Assembly (NCBI GenBank): GCA_948470475.1
Contig: OX419341.1
Span: 6,597,853-6,661,852 of the forward strand
Length of the DNA stretch: 64,000 nt
Reading direction: 5' to 3'
Origin: Galaxea fascicularis
Taxonomy: Eukaryota > Cnidaria > Anthozoa > Scleractinia > Euphylliidae
Positions within the stretch are counted from its first letter, which is position 1; every line of letters starts with the position of its first letter. Under the pieces are notes generated by a model. The model worked only from the letters and a program-made list of their open reading frames with translations, did no database searches and was not told the origin of the DNA. Below, in pieces: positions 20,816 through 33,500 of the stretch. Position numbers and translations under genes: made by a program.

Positions 20816-21502
20816 ATGGCCTCTTGGAAAGCTACGACTGAAGCAAAATATGGAGTGGGTGAGCAGACCATTTCAATTCGTCTCCTCTTTCAATCGTATC
20901 GGGTCGATTTCTTGTTCCGCTTTCGATCTTTGTAATATTTTCAATTGAAGGGCAAATGACCTAACGTGTAACGGTTGTTCTTTTTTGTAGTTGTTTACAA
21001 CTTTGACGGTAACGTTGCCAATGGATTACGGTTGACCATCGGGGAAACCGTGCACATTTTCGAGGAATGTTCCGGTGAGCTGAAATAATATTAGCCTCAA
21101 CTATTTCCTTATTGATCCACGTTTTTAGCTTCTTCTTGGTTTATTTATTTTCTAATTTGGCATTTCTGTGCCTTTTCGTTGATTGCGGTCGATGATTTGC
21201 ATAAAACGCGTGCGATTTTTGCATTATCAAAAACTTCGGTTTCGTTGTTATTCTTTTTAGTCGAGATCTCCTTCAAAATAGACAACCATTACAACTCTTA
21301 ACTCATTATAAGCCTAATTGATTATTTATTTAATTTGTTTTAGTGCCGTAAATATAAACGTCGATTCTTATCATTAATAAATCGCACTTTTTAGTAATTT
21401 CTGTGCCACGATCCGTTATGAGCAGACTCCTAAATTAAACTTTTGCTTTGCTATTGAATAGGTTGGTACCGGGGTTGCACTTTGCGCAACAAATCTTTGA
21501 AG
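20816..21502 (+). CDS. DOCK4: DOCK exons 1-3: SH3 domain
   Basis: Exons 20816-20858, 20991-21074 and 21462-21502. The first exon encodes only 14 residues plus one base, and its MASWK..AKYGV matches the start of DOCK proteins, which fixes the ATG. The SH3 runs on into exon 4: VVYNFDG (15-21), the binding-site tryptophan in SGWYRG (W44) and GIFPTAYV (57-64). In DOCK proteins this domain folds back on DHR-2 to inhibit it and is released by ELMO. Confidence 0.93.
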
Positions 21503-24500
21503 GTAAGCTCCAGCACACTGTCAAATATTTCACGTTCATTTGTGATTTATTTATTACTCAGATCACTTGACGTACACTGAGCAATTAACCCAGGACGTAC
21601 AGTAACATGTCCATCAAAGTCGATCATAGAAAACGTAGCCCATAGAACACGATATTTCTCGATAATAATTATTGTCAATCGACAAGGTTAATTTGTCGAT
21701 AAAAGTCGATAATTACAAGATTTTCCACTGATTATCGATTTAATCGACAAAAATGCAGACACATTTTTTAATCGGCCACAAAATTACAGAAGTGTAAACA
21801 GCTCTAAAGCTCATTGATTAGTATTGAATTTGATCAATAACGATTGATTTTTATCGACTATTGAGATTATCGACATATGACGCCCTGATTAAACTTTTCC
21901 TTTGGGTTCAAATTTATTTTCATCTATGTTCAACTCAGATCTGATAAGTTTGCTGCATACAGATCACTAAAAATTAATTTTAAGGTTACAGTTCTTTCTC
22001 CATATTTATGGAGATTTTTTTAATCAGAAAAAGGAGATAAATTTACCTTGTGAACTGGGTTAACAAATTTTTTAGCATAATGGCATGTTCATTAGTCAAT
22101 TTCAATAATTATTGCGATAAAAAATAATGTGACTTCAAATGTTCCATTCTTTCACATTTAAAATCTGTACATTTTTAGTTTAAATCTGCCAGTGTTCTAT
22201 CATGAATGCTGGTCTCTGATTGGCTATGCTACTCGCTAACTATTCTGTGATAGATAGTGAGTAGCGTTTGTCAACAAAATGGCAGCCGCTTCTTCATGTT
22301 TTCAGAGTGTCTGTGGGGAGAATTTAGATAATTTACTTGTTTAGTTTAGAATGACTAGTAGATTTATACTAAAACAATTAGATTATTCCCTCTCTATTTC
22401 TATGCTGATGAGGGCGCAGCCCGAATCAGCTATCACATGATAGAAATCTTGAGCTGATAATCTTATTGTTAAGAAGTCATCAGATTGAGGACCTATTTTT
22501 AGTAAACAGTTACAGGAAACATGAAAGTGAAACATTCATCAAAATGACAGGGCACAGTTCATACATGTAGTTCCAAAATATATTCATACAATGTACCCCC
22601 TCTCAGAAGCTCACTGGAAAGTGATGAGGGTCATGGGTGCCCTACTTACACTAAAGATTTTAGAGCATGAGAAGATATATGTTGATGCCAATACCGTAAT
22701 TTACAAAAATTCCAGCTTTTATTTGATAGTTGCTATGTAATACAGTGAAACCCCGTTATAGACCATCCTGTTAACACGACCACCTCAACATTACGCCCAC
22801 TTTTTTTTGTGGCCTGAACTGCATAAGCCTACTTATTTTCTTATTTGAAAGCCCCGTTACACATGCACGACCAAATTTTCATATTAAAAGGGGTTTCATT
22901 GCATAAAAATATATTTAATGTAATTTAATATCATATATTAAGTATCTTTGTTTAATTAATAATTTCATCAATTAATTCAATTCAATTCAATTCAATTTTA
23001 TTATTCATTTTTATAATCCGTCAAATACTTTTGCTTGCTTTTGATTGGTCGATACACATCATGTGACTGAATATGCTCCAGCTAAAACTAGGAAGGGTAA
23101 TAAATACAATGGCCTCCATTTGGCTTTAAAAACATGCTTGGATATTTGTCCTTGGACATCATCAGTTCCTTGTAGCTCACAGTTTTCCTCGAGCTTTGCT
23201 TGCAGAAAACTGTTTGCTCATCAGGGATGGTGGTATTTGCTGCCAATAACACTGCAGAAAAATAGCAGGTCTTAACCAAGATCAAAATTTCAATTCTCAT
23301 ATGTTGTCCCTTCACATTTCCTATAGAAGTGATTGGGAGAAGTTGTTAAAATATCAAGCAAATTCATCTTGTGTGATACTGTCCTAAGTTCTTGTGACCA
23401 CTCTATTTTGTAAAGCATTAAAATTACAAGGAGAATTGTGATGCTGATCACTCTTTGGGTGGGTTAAATGAGAAAACCAGTGATTGTGGTTAGAGAAATT
23501 TGTAGTGGATAATATGCATTCTCCTTGACAACAACGTGGTTTCAATGGCAAAACTTGGACGCCAAACTTCTCTCAGTCCAAACTCAATAACTATGCCACC
23601 CATTTTTCACGAGTGTAAGGAAAGCAATCATCACACAGTAGTTACAAAAACATTAGGTTATCTTTTTATAAGGATGTCACTCTCAAATTAAGGCTTCATG
23701 GTGGAAATGGTCGCTCTGGAGTGGTTGGGGGGGTAGGGCAATTGTCCTTTTATTTCCCCTAGATCTGTAATTGATAAGTACTTATGAATGGATGAGTTCT
23801 TAACGTCGAATTACATGTAATTCCCTAATTTATTCCTGGTTTTTATCGTGAAGAGTTATTTTTGATGTGCAACTTCTGGTGGTGTTATTTTTTGCACATT
23901 GTATTTACTATGATCATAGTTCAAGGTATCAATTGTCAGATGTTACCTTAAACAGTGTTTGTGTGCAAATATTTTGTTTCATTACAATCCCATGTATCAA
24001 CATTAAATTTGTTGAAACCTGGTGTACAATTAACATTACTGTTGCTGTCACATGAGTCACCTATACCTTGTATGTGGTTCATACAGTAAGTTCTTAATTT
24101 GTAGTGTTTATTATAAAAGTTTTACAACAGTGCATTGTCTCTAGGGTATCTTCCCCACTGCATATGTTCATATCAAAGAGTGTTCAGTGGAAAATGCAGG
24201 GTGAGTTACTTAGTTCTAGTGATCAGCTTTAATAACAAGGAAAAAATAGCTGAAATAGGAAACAAAAGAGGAAAGAATCTTGAAAAGTCGTTACATGTGA
24301 TTTATTCAATAAATACTTAATTGAACACTCCCCTATAGGAGCTTTTCAGGGTCAATGAAACAAATAATACAAATGAGAACAACAGAGTTAAGAATCCCAA
24401 CTGGCAGGAGGCAGACCAGTTGGCTATTTACAAGGAAGACCGAGGAGTTGAACCAGGCATTTACCCAGAACAACTCTAGCCAGTGGCCAGAGTGGGATTA

Positions 24501-27500
24501 GAATACAGGTCACGGCATTGAAATCCAGCACCCTAAACCACTCGGCCATCCTTCCTCCTCCCGGCCATCCTGCTTCCTCCTCCTCTTCCTGCCTTCAATA
24601 ACATCACATGCAAACTCGGAAAAAAAGAATTCCAAGTTCCCCGAACAGGGGTCGCAGCTTTGACCTTCTGATTACTAGACGTTTGCAGTTGGATGCTTTA
24701 CTACTGAGCTACAGGAGGTGCTTGGGTACTATTTTAGGCTGTTTATCTTGGTTTAATAATGTCCTACAAACTACTAGGATCAGAAAGTCCACAATCATGC
24801 AGAATAATAATTATTATTGCTGATGAGATTGACTTGGACAATTTCAAGAGTGATTAATGAATCAAATACTGTCGCACACAAACCGGAAAAAATGGAATTT
24901 TGAGTTCTTCCAACCAGGAGTCAAACCTACATGTACATGTGTATGACCTTTTAGATCTGATCAATCTCTACATGAACTGTAATGGCTAGCTTATGTGTGC
25001 ATGCTATCACAAAGTCATGCATTTTCTTATTTGATTTGCTGGGCTGACAATCTTTCATACAATTTACAGCTGATCATTTGGCCCTTAAATGTACGACTGT
25101 ATATATGAAATAGTGTTGGCTTAATTGGCCAAATGTCATTGAACCTCTCTTAGGACTTCTATGGAGAGTGTTGTCTCAAAGGAAGATGCCACCGTCAAGG
25201 AACTAACTTTAATTCTGAGAGAATGGCTTGTCATCTGGAAGCAACTATACAAGGTACAGTGTAAATTATAGATGAGTTGTCTACTAGGTTGCAAGAGCTT
25301 TGAGTTATTGAGAAGGAGGCCAGGGCTCTTACCCCAGGCCAGACCACAAACCAAGATCTTAAAATAAAATAAAAATAACATTCCAGTTGTGTTAACTTTT
25401 TATGTTTGTAAAACTCAAGCAGGGTGGCAAAAGAACCTCTAATGTACAGTGTATGTATATATCTTAGGGTTAGGAGAAGGCTGGATGACCAGCTTAGCTC
25501 CAATCCTGGAAACACCTTCAGTTGGTTATTGGACCTGGAGTCCAAAATGCTTTAAATAGTCTGATGCAGCTGTTGGAGCAAAGAGGCTTGATTGCCAATA
25601 GTAACGGCTGACTGGTTGGCTCAGTTAGTGGAGCACCAGACAACAGTGCGGGAGGTCGTGGGTTAACCCTGGTCAGACCAGCATTCAGGGTCTTTACATA
25701 ACTGAGGAAAAAGTGCTGCCTTTATATTGACATCTGCGACCTGGTGCAGAAAGAGACTTTAAATTCCAAATTTATCTTAAATTTGCTCTTCTTTGGCTTA
25801 AAAACTACAGTAGCAGCTGTAGCTACAGTGTATCATTATAGCTTTGTTGGCCTCTGTTTATAATTATTATTGTGTCCCACAGTGTACATGATTATTTTCT
25901 CACTTACAGCTGTACACCATTTTTCCACCAAGCTCTTCAAGTTTAATACGCTGTATTTTACTAACAGTCAAGGACATTAATTTTTGCATTCACAGAAAGA
26001 TCAGAAACATCTGTTTGAAGCACTAAAGAAAATTATGTGGGACTTGATAAAATGCCGACAAGAGCTGATCTCAGGCACACTGACCCAAGTATGGTTGTAT
26101 CATTTTCAGTATTTTATCATTTGCCTTGTTCAGTGTTACATGCAAAATCATCCAAAGAAGTACCTTAAAAATTGCCTGTATGTTGTGGTTCAAATTTTTC
26201 TTTGCTTTAAAAATTTTCAAATCAATTTATTATCAATGGTAATGGCTCTAAGACAAAGGAACATCAAAATTATACTGATTTGAAAATTTTAAAACCGAAG
26301 AAAAATATTTGAACCACAACATGTATGAACTGTACGTGAACAACTTACACTGTACAGGCAGTGTATGATCAGAACCAGAAAAAAGTTTTATGGCATTACT
26401 AGGAAGACATAAGAGCTTAAAACTAGACAATAAGTTTGTTACAAGCAAAGGGAAAGTGTGTACTTGATTCATTTCTCTAGTTGTTGCCATTGATAACAAC
26501 CCTTCAGTTATTAACATTAAAATAAAATTAAATATGTGCATTTAGTTGCATTGTTCATGCAGGACTATCGTGGTTACTTTGGTTGAAGAGCAGCATATGC
26601 AAAATATTTTTATGCATGATTATTATTATGGTGGAGGGTACCTATGCTTGCAAGTTGTTTTAAATTGACAGAAGTTTTTTTCCTGGGTGGTTTATTAGCT
26701 TGTTTACATTCTAGGATTTTTAAAAATGTAATAAAATTATTTAACTACAGTAGGATGGATAATCTTTGGGTCTTTTTTAACCTGCAGTTTTAATCATTTC
26801 AGTATTTCATTTCAGTCTGTTGAAATTTATTTTTTAATTAGGACCAGATGGATGACATTAAGAGAACAGCCATCACAAAAATTGACTGGGGTAACAGGTT
26901 GGTAATAAGAATTGGAGGATACATATAGTTATATGCAATGCTTTTGGGTGGTAATACTCCAAATTTCAAGTTTCATGTACTGTATGATCAAAAGTTATTT
27001 TTGGGTCTGAAACTTTCTTTTTTTCTATTCTATACCTACATGTACCTTTGCTGTACATGTCAAGGTATTGAAGGGGGTTAACCAAAGAAATCTTAGTCGT
27101 ACCCGCATATTTAGAATCCTGTACCCTCCTTTCTTCAATTAATGAACCCCAGGTTTTCATTTATTGTAAAAATGCTCGAACTTGCTGAATTTACATGTAC
27201 TATTACTTAATAGTAAATAATTTTGAGATTCCCTTTCATGTACGAAACTCATTGATTTTAGTGCAATTTGATTTTTGGATTTTAAGTTTGGATTAGTTGC
27301 CAGGCCTGTCCTAGTTCCAAAGTGGGCTTATTATATTATTTTGCATTTAGAAGTATTATTATTCAGTGCATATTATTTTTGAATTTTGCAGCAAAATGGG
27401 TCTTGACCTCATCCCACGTGTGGATGGTGAAGTTGTTGATGCTGACTCTACAAGTGTTGTGGAGCTTTACAAAGTGGTAGGCAATACACTCAAAATGACA

Positions 27501-30500
27501 TTTAATGACAATTGTCTTGTTTGGTTAAAGAGGCTACTTCCTGTCTTTTAATTTGTCAATTTAAATCAAGACTACAGTTGCATATGATCTTTAATTTAAG
27601 CTAAAAAGAAAATTAATGAGACAAGGACATGCACTGTACCTACACTGTAAGACTGCATTTGGCTAAACCTGATACTAATAATTTTATACAGTTATCCACA
27701 ATACTCTTCAGGGAGTTGGCACAAGATCGTTGCACGGAGATAGTTGTCTTGATGGAGTGTTTGAACTGGGCTTCCAGCTGACTTGTTCCCTGTTGTCTCT
27801 TTGAATTTGAATTTCTTCCTTGTGGCATGCAGGGGGTGATGGGATGGGAGAAGAGGAGTCTGTCTGTCTCGTTTTCTCCCCAGTTCCCATCATGCCAATA
27901 AAAAGAGATTCAAAAGAGCTGGCTGAGGATGGGTCAGAGGCTTCCAGTGCTTTATCAGGCCAAAGTGGGACACTCACAAGTTCTTTGTCAAAACATACCC
28001 AAAATAATGCACAAATAATCTGTGTACAGTATCAAACCTTATTCTTGTTATTCTGCTACTGTATAAGCAGCAGAATGAACGGTGATTCCGAGCTGTTAAT
28101 TAATTCTGAATAGGTTTCCAAAAATGTGATTATGATGATATGACCGTAAAAACCTGAAGCCCTGGAATTCTGAATCGAATTGGAATTTGGGAATGTTGGT
28201 TTTTGTGAAGTGGGGAAAACTGGAGTACCCAGAGAAAAAGCTCCTGGGGCAATGACAAGAACAAACAACAAACTCAACCCACATATGATGCCAAGATCAG
28301 GCTTCCAACCTGAGCCACATTGGTGGGAGGCGATTGCTCTCTCCACTGCTCCATCCTTGCTCCCTGTTAGGAGAAGAGTAATCTGTCGTATTCCTGTATA
28401 TGTTGTGGTTCAATTTTATCCTTGGTTTAAATTTTAGTTCCATTTGTTTCAAACTCATTATCCTGCATTATCTTACCCCAAGAAAAAGGGAAATCAAATT
28501 TAAACCAAGGATAAAATAATTAAACCACAATAATTATAATTTATACATCTGTAGTTTCAAAACAACACAGCCTTGACTTAATAGCACATTGACAGTTGCT
28601 GTCATTCAGCTGACAAAACGTGAAGAGATTCTGATGTTGTTAAAAGCATCATAAACCTAGTCATCAAGAACTGAGGTTGACTATTAATACTATAGAGTTT
28701 TGTGCTCCTTCAAACTAGCTCAGGGCAAGATGTAGTTTAACACATGTAGCAAGGATTTTTATGACTGTCATAAGTCATTAGAGTTGACTGTTGTGGCAGG
28801 ATATTATTATGACTTTATGCCGTTATTTGTTATGAAATTCATTTAAACCAAGGCACAATTTTGAGATTCAGTCTAATGATACAATATTTTTTTAACAGCA
28901 TGTGTCAAGTGCTGAGGCCAATCTTCAAGTATCGGTAAGTTATGGATTTTGCATTATAGTACATTTAGCTATTTGCAAAATGTTTCTTCTATTGATTTTG
29001 TCAAACTCAAGGTATGACTGTGTTTTCCCATGCATCAAATGTACATGTACGGTATTATAGCATTTGCACACAATACAGTTGTTTACATATAAACAATGTA
29101 AGTATTATATGTTAAATAGCAACATTTCTTTATTGCTTTGGGGAAGTAAACTTTTGTTCTTGATAACACTCCGGTGTTTTGTTAAATGGGCACTTGGGAT
29201 ATGGATCTTTGAGACCTGTGTGTGGTGGAGTAGTCTCTTTGACACCCTGTACAGTGCTGGAAACGATGTTTCTTCCACGACATGACATTATTCCTTTCAA
29301 ATCTTCCTTTTGGTCAGACATTTTACCAATTTGACTGGACGTTAATTAGCATAATGTAATTCAATACAGAATTTTGAAAAGTGTATTAAATTTGTTTGGA
29401 CATGACATTCACACATCATGTTCAATCATAATGTGAAATTAGCCGGACATTTTCAAAATTTGGTCCTATGATGTCCGAGGACTTATTGTTGTTCCCAGCT
29501 CTGCTCTCTATTATAATTTTATTATACACTACATGTAGGAAATGCTTTCTCCGGGAGCATTTGAATTACTTCAATCTTCCATTTTACTTGTGTCCTGAGA
29601 TATGTTACAGAATTCTTGATTAATAAAATGTACAATCAAGTAGCTTAAAATTCAAAACAAAAAACAAAATGCAAGTAGTCCAACATTTTTCTTAAGTTTA
29701 ACATTTCTAAGCTTTTTGCATGCCTGCTTGTACTAACATCTGCTTACAACACCCATTTTGTAACTACATGTACATGTAGTTAAATTTTTGTCATAGCTGT
29801 TGTCATTTTTTATGATACATATTAATTAATTTGAAGACAAACATGTTGTGCAGTTCTTTTAAAAATGTCAAAACTAAAAAAAAAAAGAAAGAAGAAAGCT
29901 TACAAAGACTTTAATTTGAAACTTTTAGGCTTGGTCCTTCAGACTATTCATATTAACAATTTTTTAGCCTTTTTGGACGTGGCACCAATACATGGTCTGT
30001 CTTAATTCTCAGGGAAGAGGTAACTTCAAGAAGAGGCCTTCACGTGTGAGCACCATAATGCACCATGCTTATTTGAATGTGATCGACTTTGTGTGTAACA
30101 TTGATGAGAAGTGTCAGGTGTTTTTCTCCATTTATGATGCCAGAGGAGGTCGCTTCATCAGGTTTGTTGATCCAGAGAATGTTTATTTTCTGTCCTGGTA
30201 TGCCGTCAACGGGCAATGTCCAGTCAGATTTAGGTGTTGATTGGACAAATCCCTGCGTTGCACGCCCGGTTGTTCAAACGTTGGATAGCACTATCGACCA
30301 GATAAATCACTATCCAGCGGATAAGTATTGGGAAAGCTAATTGCGTTATCCATTGGATAGATATTTATCTGGTGGATAGCGCTATCCAGCTTTTGAACAA
30401 CCGGGGCCTGGGCTTGTTGTCCGGTCTTCTGTGCTTTCTAAAAAAGTTAATTTGAGCTATTTGATAATCACGAGGGATATTAGTCATTTTCTTTGACAAA

Positions 30501-33500
30501 AGCAACTCAATACAGGTCGGTTTGACCATGAAAATTATAACATACATTGTAACAGTTTTAATACTTTGTATTGTAGAAGCGGCCTCACAGTCAGTACATG
30601 GAATGCAAATCACCTAAATAGCATCATGTTGGGTCACTATTACAACTGTACAAATTTGACCACTCAAGAAGAGATCATGTTGGAGCAAAAACATGTTTGA
30701 CCAGCCAACTTGACCAGTGTCTGCCTGTTAATTATTTGGAGCCCTGTCAAGTGATGCAATGCATAATATCAGTGAATTCAGTTATTTTGTAAGAATAGTT
30801 GTTTGCGGCAGTGCCTTACAATAGACAGGGAGCTTCATGCAATGGTGAACACATATTCAGAGTCAATATTATTGATCATTTTAACAATTCATTTTTTCAT
30901 AGTGAGAGATTTCTGGTCACTATCAGCAAGAGTGACAGCACACAGAGTCTAAACAAGAGCGACAGCTCGCAGAAAGTGAATCAAGTCCAGAGAGTTGAAA
31001 ACTCTACCTGTGTTTTCACTGTAAGTACAGTGTACCCCACTTGCCTTTGTAGGTTTTAGTAGAAAAATGATTACTGTAAGTAAGCAACAGAATCATTCTG
31101 ATTTAAGCAAGAGTTGGACCAGAAGAAACCAGTGCCAGTGGTACTTGGCTATTTTTATTGATAACTTGACAGTGTTCAGACCAAGCATACACTCAGTAAA
31201 TACATACAGTATATATATATTTATATATAATAACCAAATCAATGCACGCGCTCTGATTGGTCAATCAGCTATGGTTTATTGTGCCAGTAAACTCATGGAA
31301 ATTTCGCGCGTTTTCGGAATTATTATGTAAAACCAATAGACCACCATTTTCTTTGGTTTAGAGGCATGATAAACCACTTGAGATGTTGGAAGAACACTCG
31401 AAGAATTCATAAATCACTCGCCTGTGTCTCGTGATTTACGAATTCTTCTCGTGTTTTTCTAACATCTCGCGTGATTAATCAGCCTATAAACCATAGAAAT
31501 TTGTGGTCTATTGCTTAAGTATATAGTATATTCTCCAAACTGTTCTCCATACATTTTCTATGGTACTGATGAGGACAATTAATATTTTGTTTGTTGATCA
31601 CTTCTGTTTTCTTGCAACCTTTACTTTTGATTTAGCAGTGTTACTATAATCAGGAGAAATTAACCATTGATAACTCAAGGTTAAAAACCATTAGTTTTGG
31701 TAATTTATAGATCCAGTGGCTGCATGGTGGTATTACCATCTGTTTTGACGTTTGGGTCGATTTTTGTTGTTTTGCGAAAATTGAAATCAAATTCTGGGGG
31801 CAAAATGATGCCATATTCCTTGAACGAACTGTCATTGCTCGTGTGACATTTGCTGAAACCCTGGTTTCCTCTACAAAATGATACTTTAGTGCCTTGTTAG
31901 AGTTGTTTAAGTGTACAGTGTACAGTGTATTTTCTATGGAGAACAACAAGTAAAGCACCTCAACTAGTTGAATGAAACTCTGAAGCCGCGAATTTAAGTT
32001 TACATCGTTTCTCTGATTAAGTTAGACAGCAAGCAGTGTCTCTTTTGCTGTACATGTAAAATCTGTGGAACGAACGCGATATACGAGCAGGGAATCCGCG
32101 CCCACGAAACTACAGGCTCTCGGATTCCCCGCTCGTATATCGCGTTCGTTCCACATATTTTACAGCAAAAGAGAGACTGTTCGCAGTCTGTGATTGAGTG
32201 TACATGTATTTTTTTTTTGTAGGACCTTGGTAGTAAGGATATCAACTCCGATGCTTATCTTGTAGCTCATATTGTAAGAGTAGGTGAGTGACTATTGGTA
32301 ACTGCTAGACTGATGAAGTTGACCGGTTGACTCAGGCCATGTCCACACTGATGCGTTTTTGTTTGTATGCGTTTTCGATAGGTGTAAAAACGCATCGATT
32401 CATCTGCGTCCACACTGATACGGATGCCGTAGCGTTTTCATTTACGATTCACTTTCAACAGCGTTTTCAAAAGGATCCGTTTTCGATGAAAATGCTCAGC
32501 GTTTTCGAGCGTATCAGAGTGGACGGGAGGCCAAAACACATACATATCAATGCGTTTTCAAACGAAAACGCATCAGTGTGGACATGGCCTCAGTTGGTAG
32601 AGTGCCGGACTACCGTGCGGACAGTCCTGGGTTCAAGCCCCGGTCGGACCAACTCTCAGGGTCTTTAAGTAACTGAGGAGAAAGTGCTTCCTTTGCAATG
32701 ACATCTGCAAATGGTTGGACTTTCTAGTCTTTTCGGATAAAGACGATAAACCACAACTCTCCACAAAATTTTGTGGGACGTTAAAGAACCTCTAGGGACG
32801 TAACGAATCCTGGCTGTGACGTCCCCTAGTGCTGACCTTGGGGCATCTATGACTTCTCTAAATGATTGTCAACTGCACTGTGCAGTCTGTCAAAAGTTCC
32901 CCAAGAAAAGTATTGTAAATTAGACTTGAAGAACTCATTGTATTGTAACTCTGTGTAATAAAGGTAACTGGTTAGAAGGTTTCTTATAACAACTTTTGTA
33001 TCAAAGTTTGTTTTGACTAAAAGTTATCGTTGTCATACATTGGGAACTAAGGAGCTTAAGCAACGATGACGACGACGGCAAAGAAAACGTAATTTCAAAA
33101 TGCATTTTCCCGTTTTTCTACTTCTTCAGGGGTTTCAATGATTTTTGAAATAGCCGTCTGAGTCAACCATTTTGAGTGAAAATCTTGGCAAAGAAGACGG
33201 TGGTGAGAGTTAAATTCTGGAAAAGTAAGCGGCGGTTTTTGCCGGTTGCCAGCTTCTAAAGAAACCCTTACCTCTTTCACGAGTATTCCAATTTGTTTAA
33301 CGTGAAGAATACTGGCGAACTCTCCAGGGTCTAAATTACTATGAATGGTGCTAAAGGAACTGAGAAACAGAAAGAACAATTTCCCGTCATGCGCTAACAA
33401 TTTGGTCATTTTACGTTGTTGTTTTGAAGAGGACAGCAAAGAAATGTACCAAAATGTAAACGCATGTGCAGAGCGATGGGTTTTGCTTAATAAACCCATT

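Noticed and set aside
30579..30610. Candidate DOCK exon after TTGTATTGTAG
   Set aside because: The frame and length do not fit between exons 10 and 11, which already join correctly (ISERFL).
32590..32660. tRNA gene with intact B box
   Set aside because: The 5' half is displaced by the MITE, and the downstream body matches the SINE at 25604-25790.
33095..33499. 134-codon minus-strand frame in DOCK intron 12
   Set aside because: Part of its sequence (CCGGTTGCCAGCTTCTAAAG block) recurs in inverse or similar form at 60700-60944, so it is repeat DNA, not a gene.
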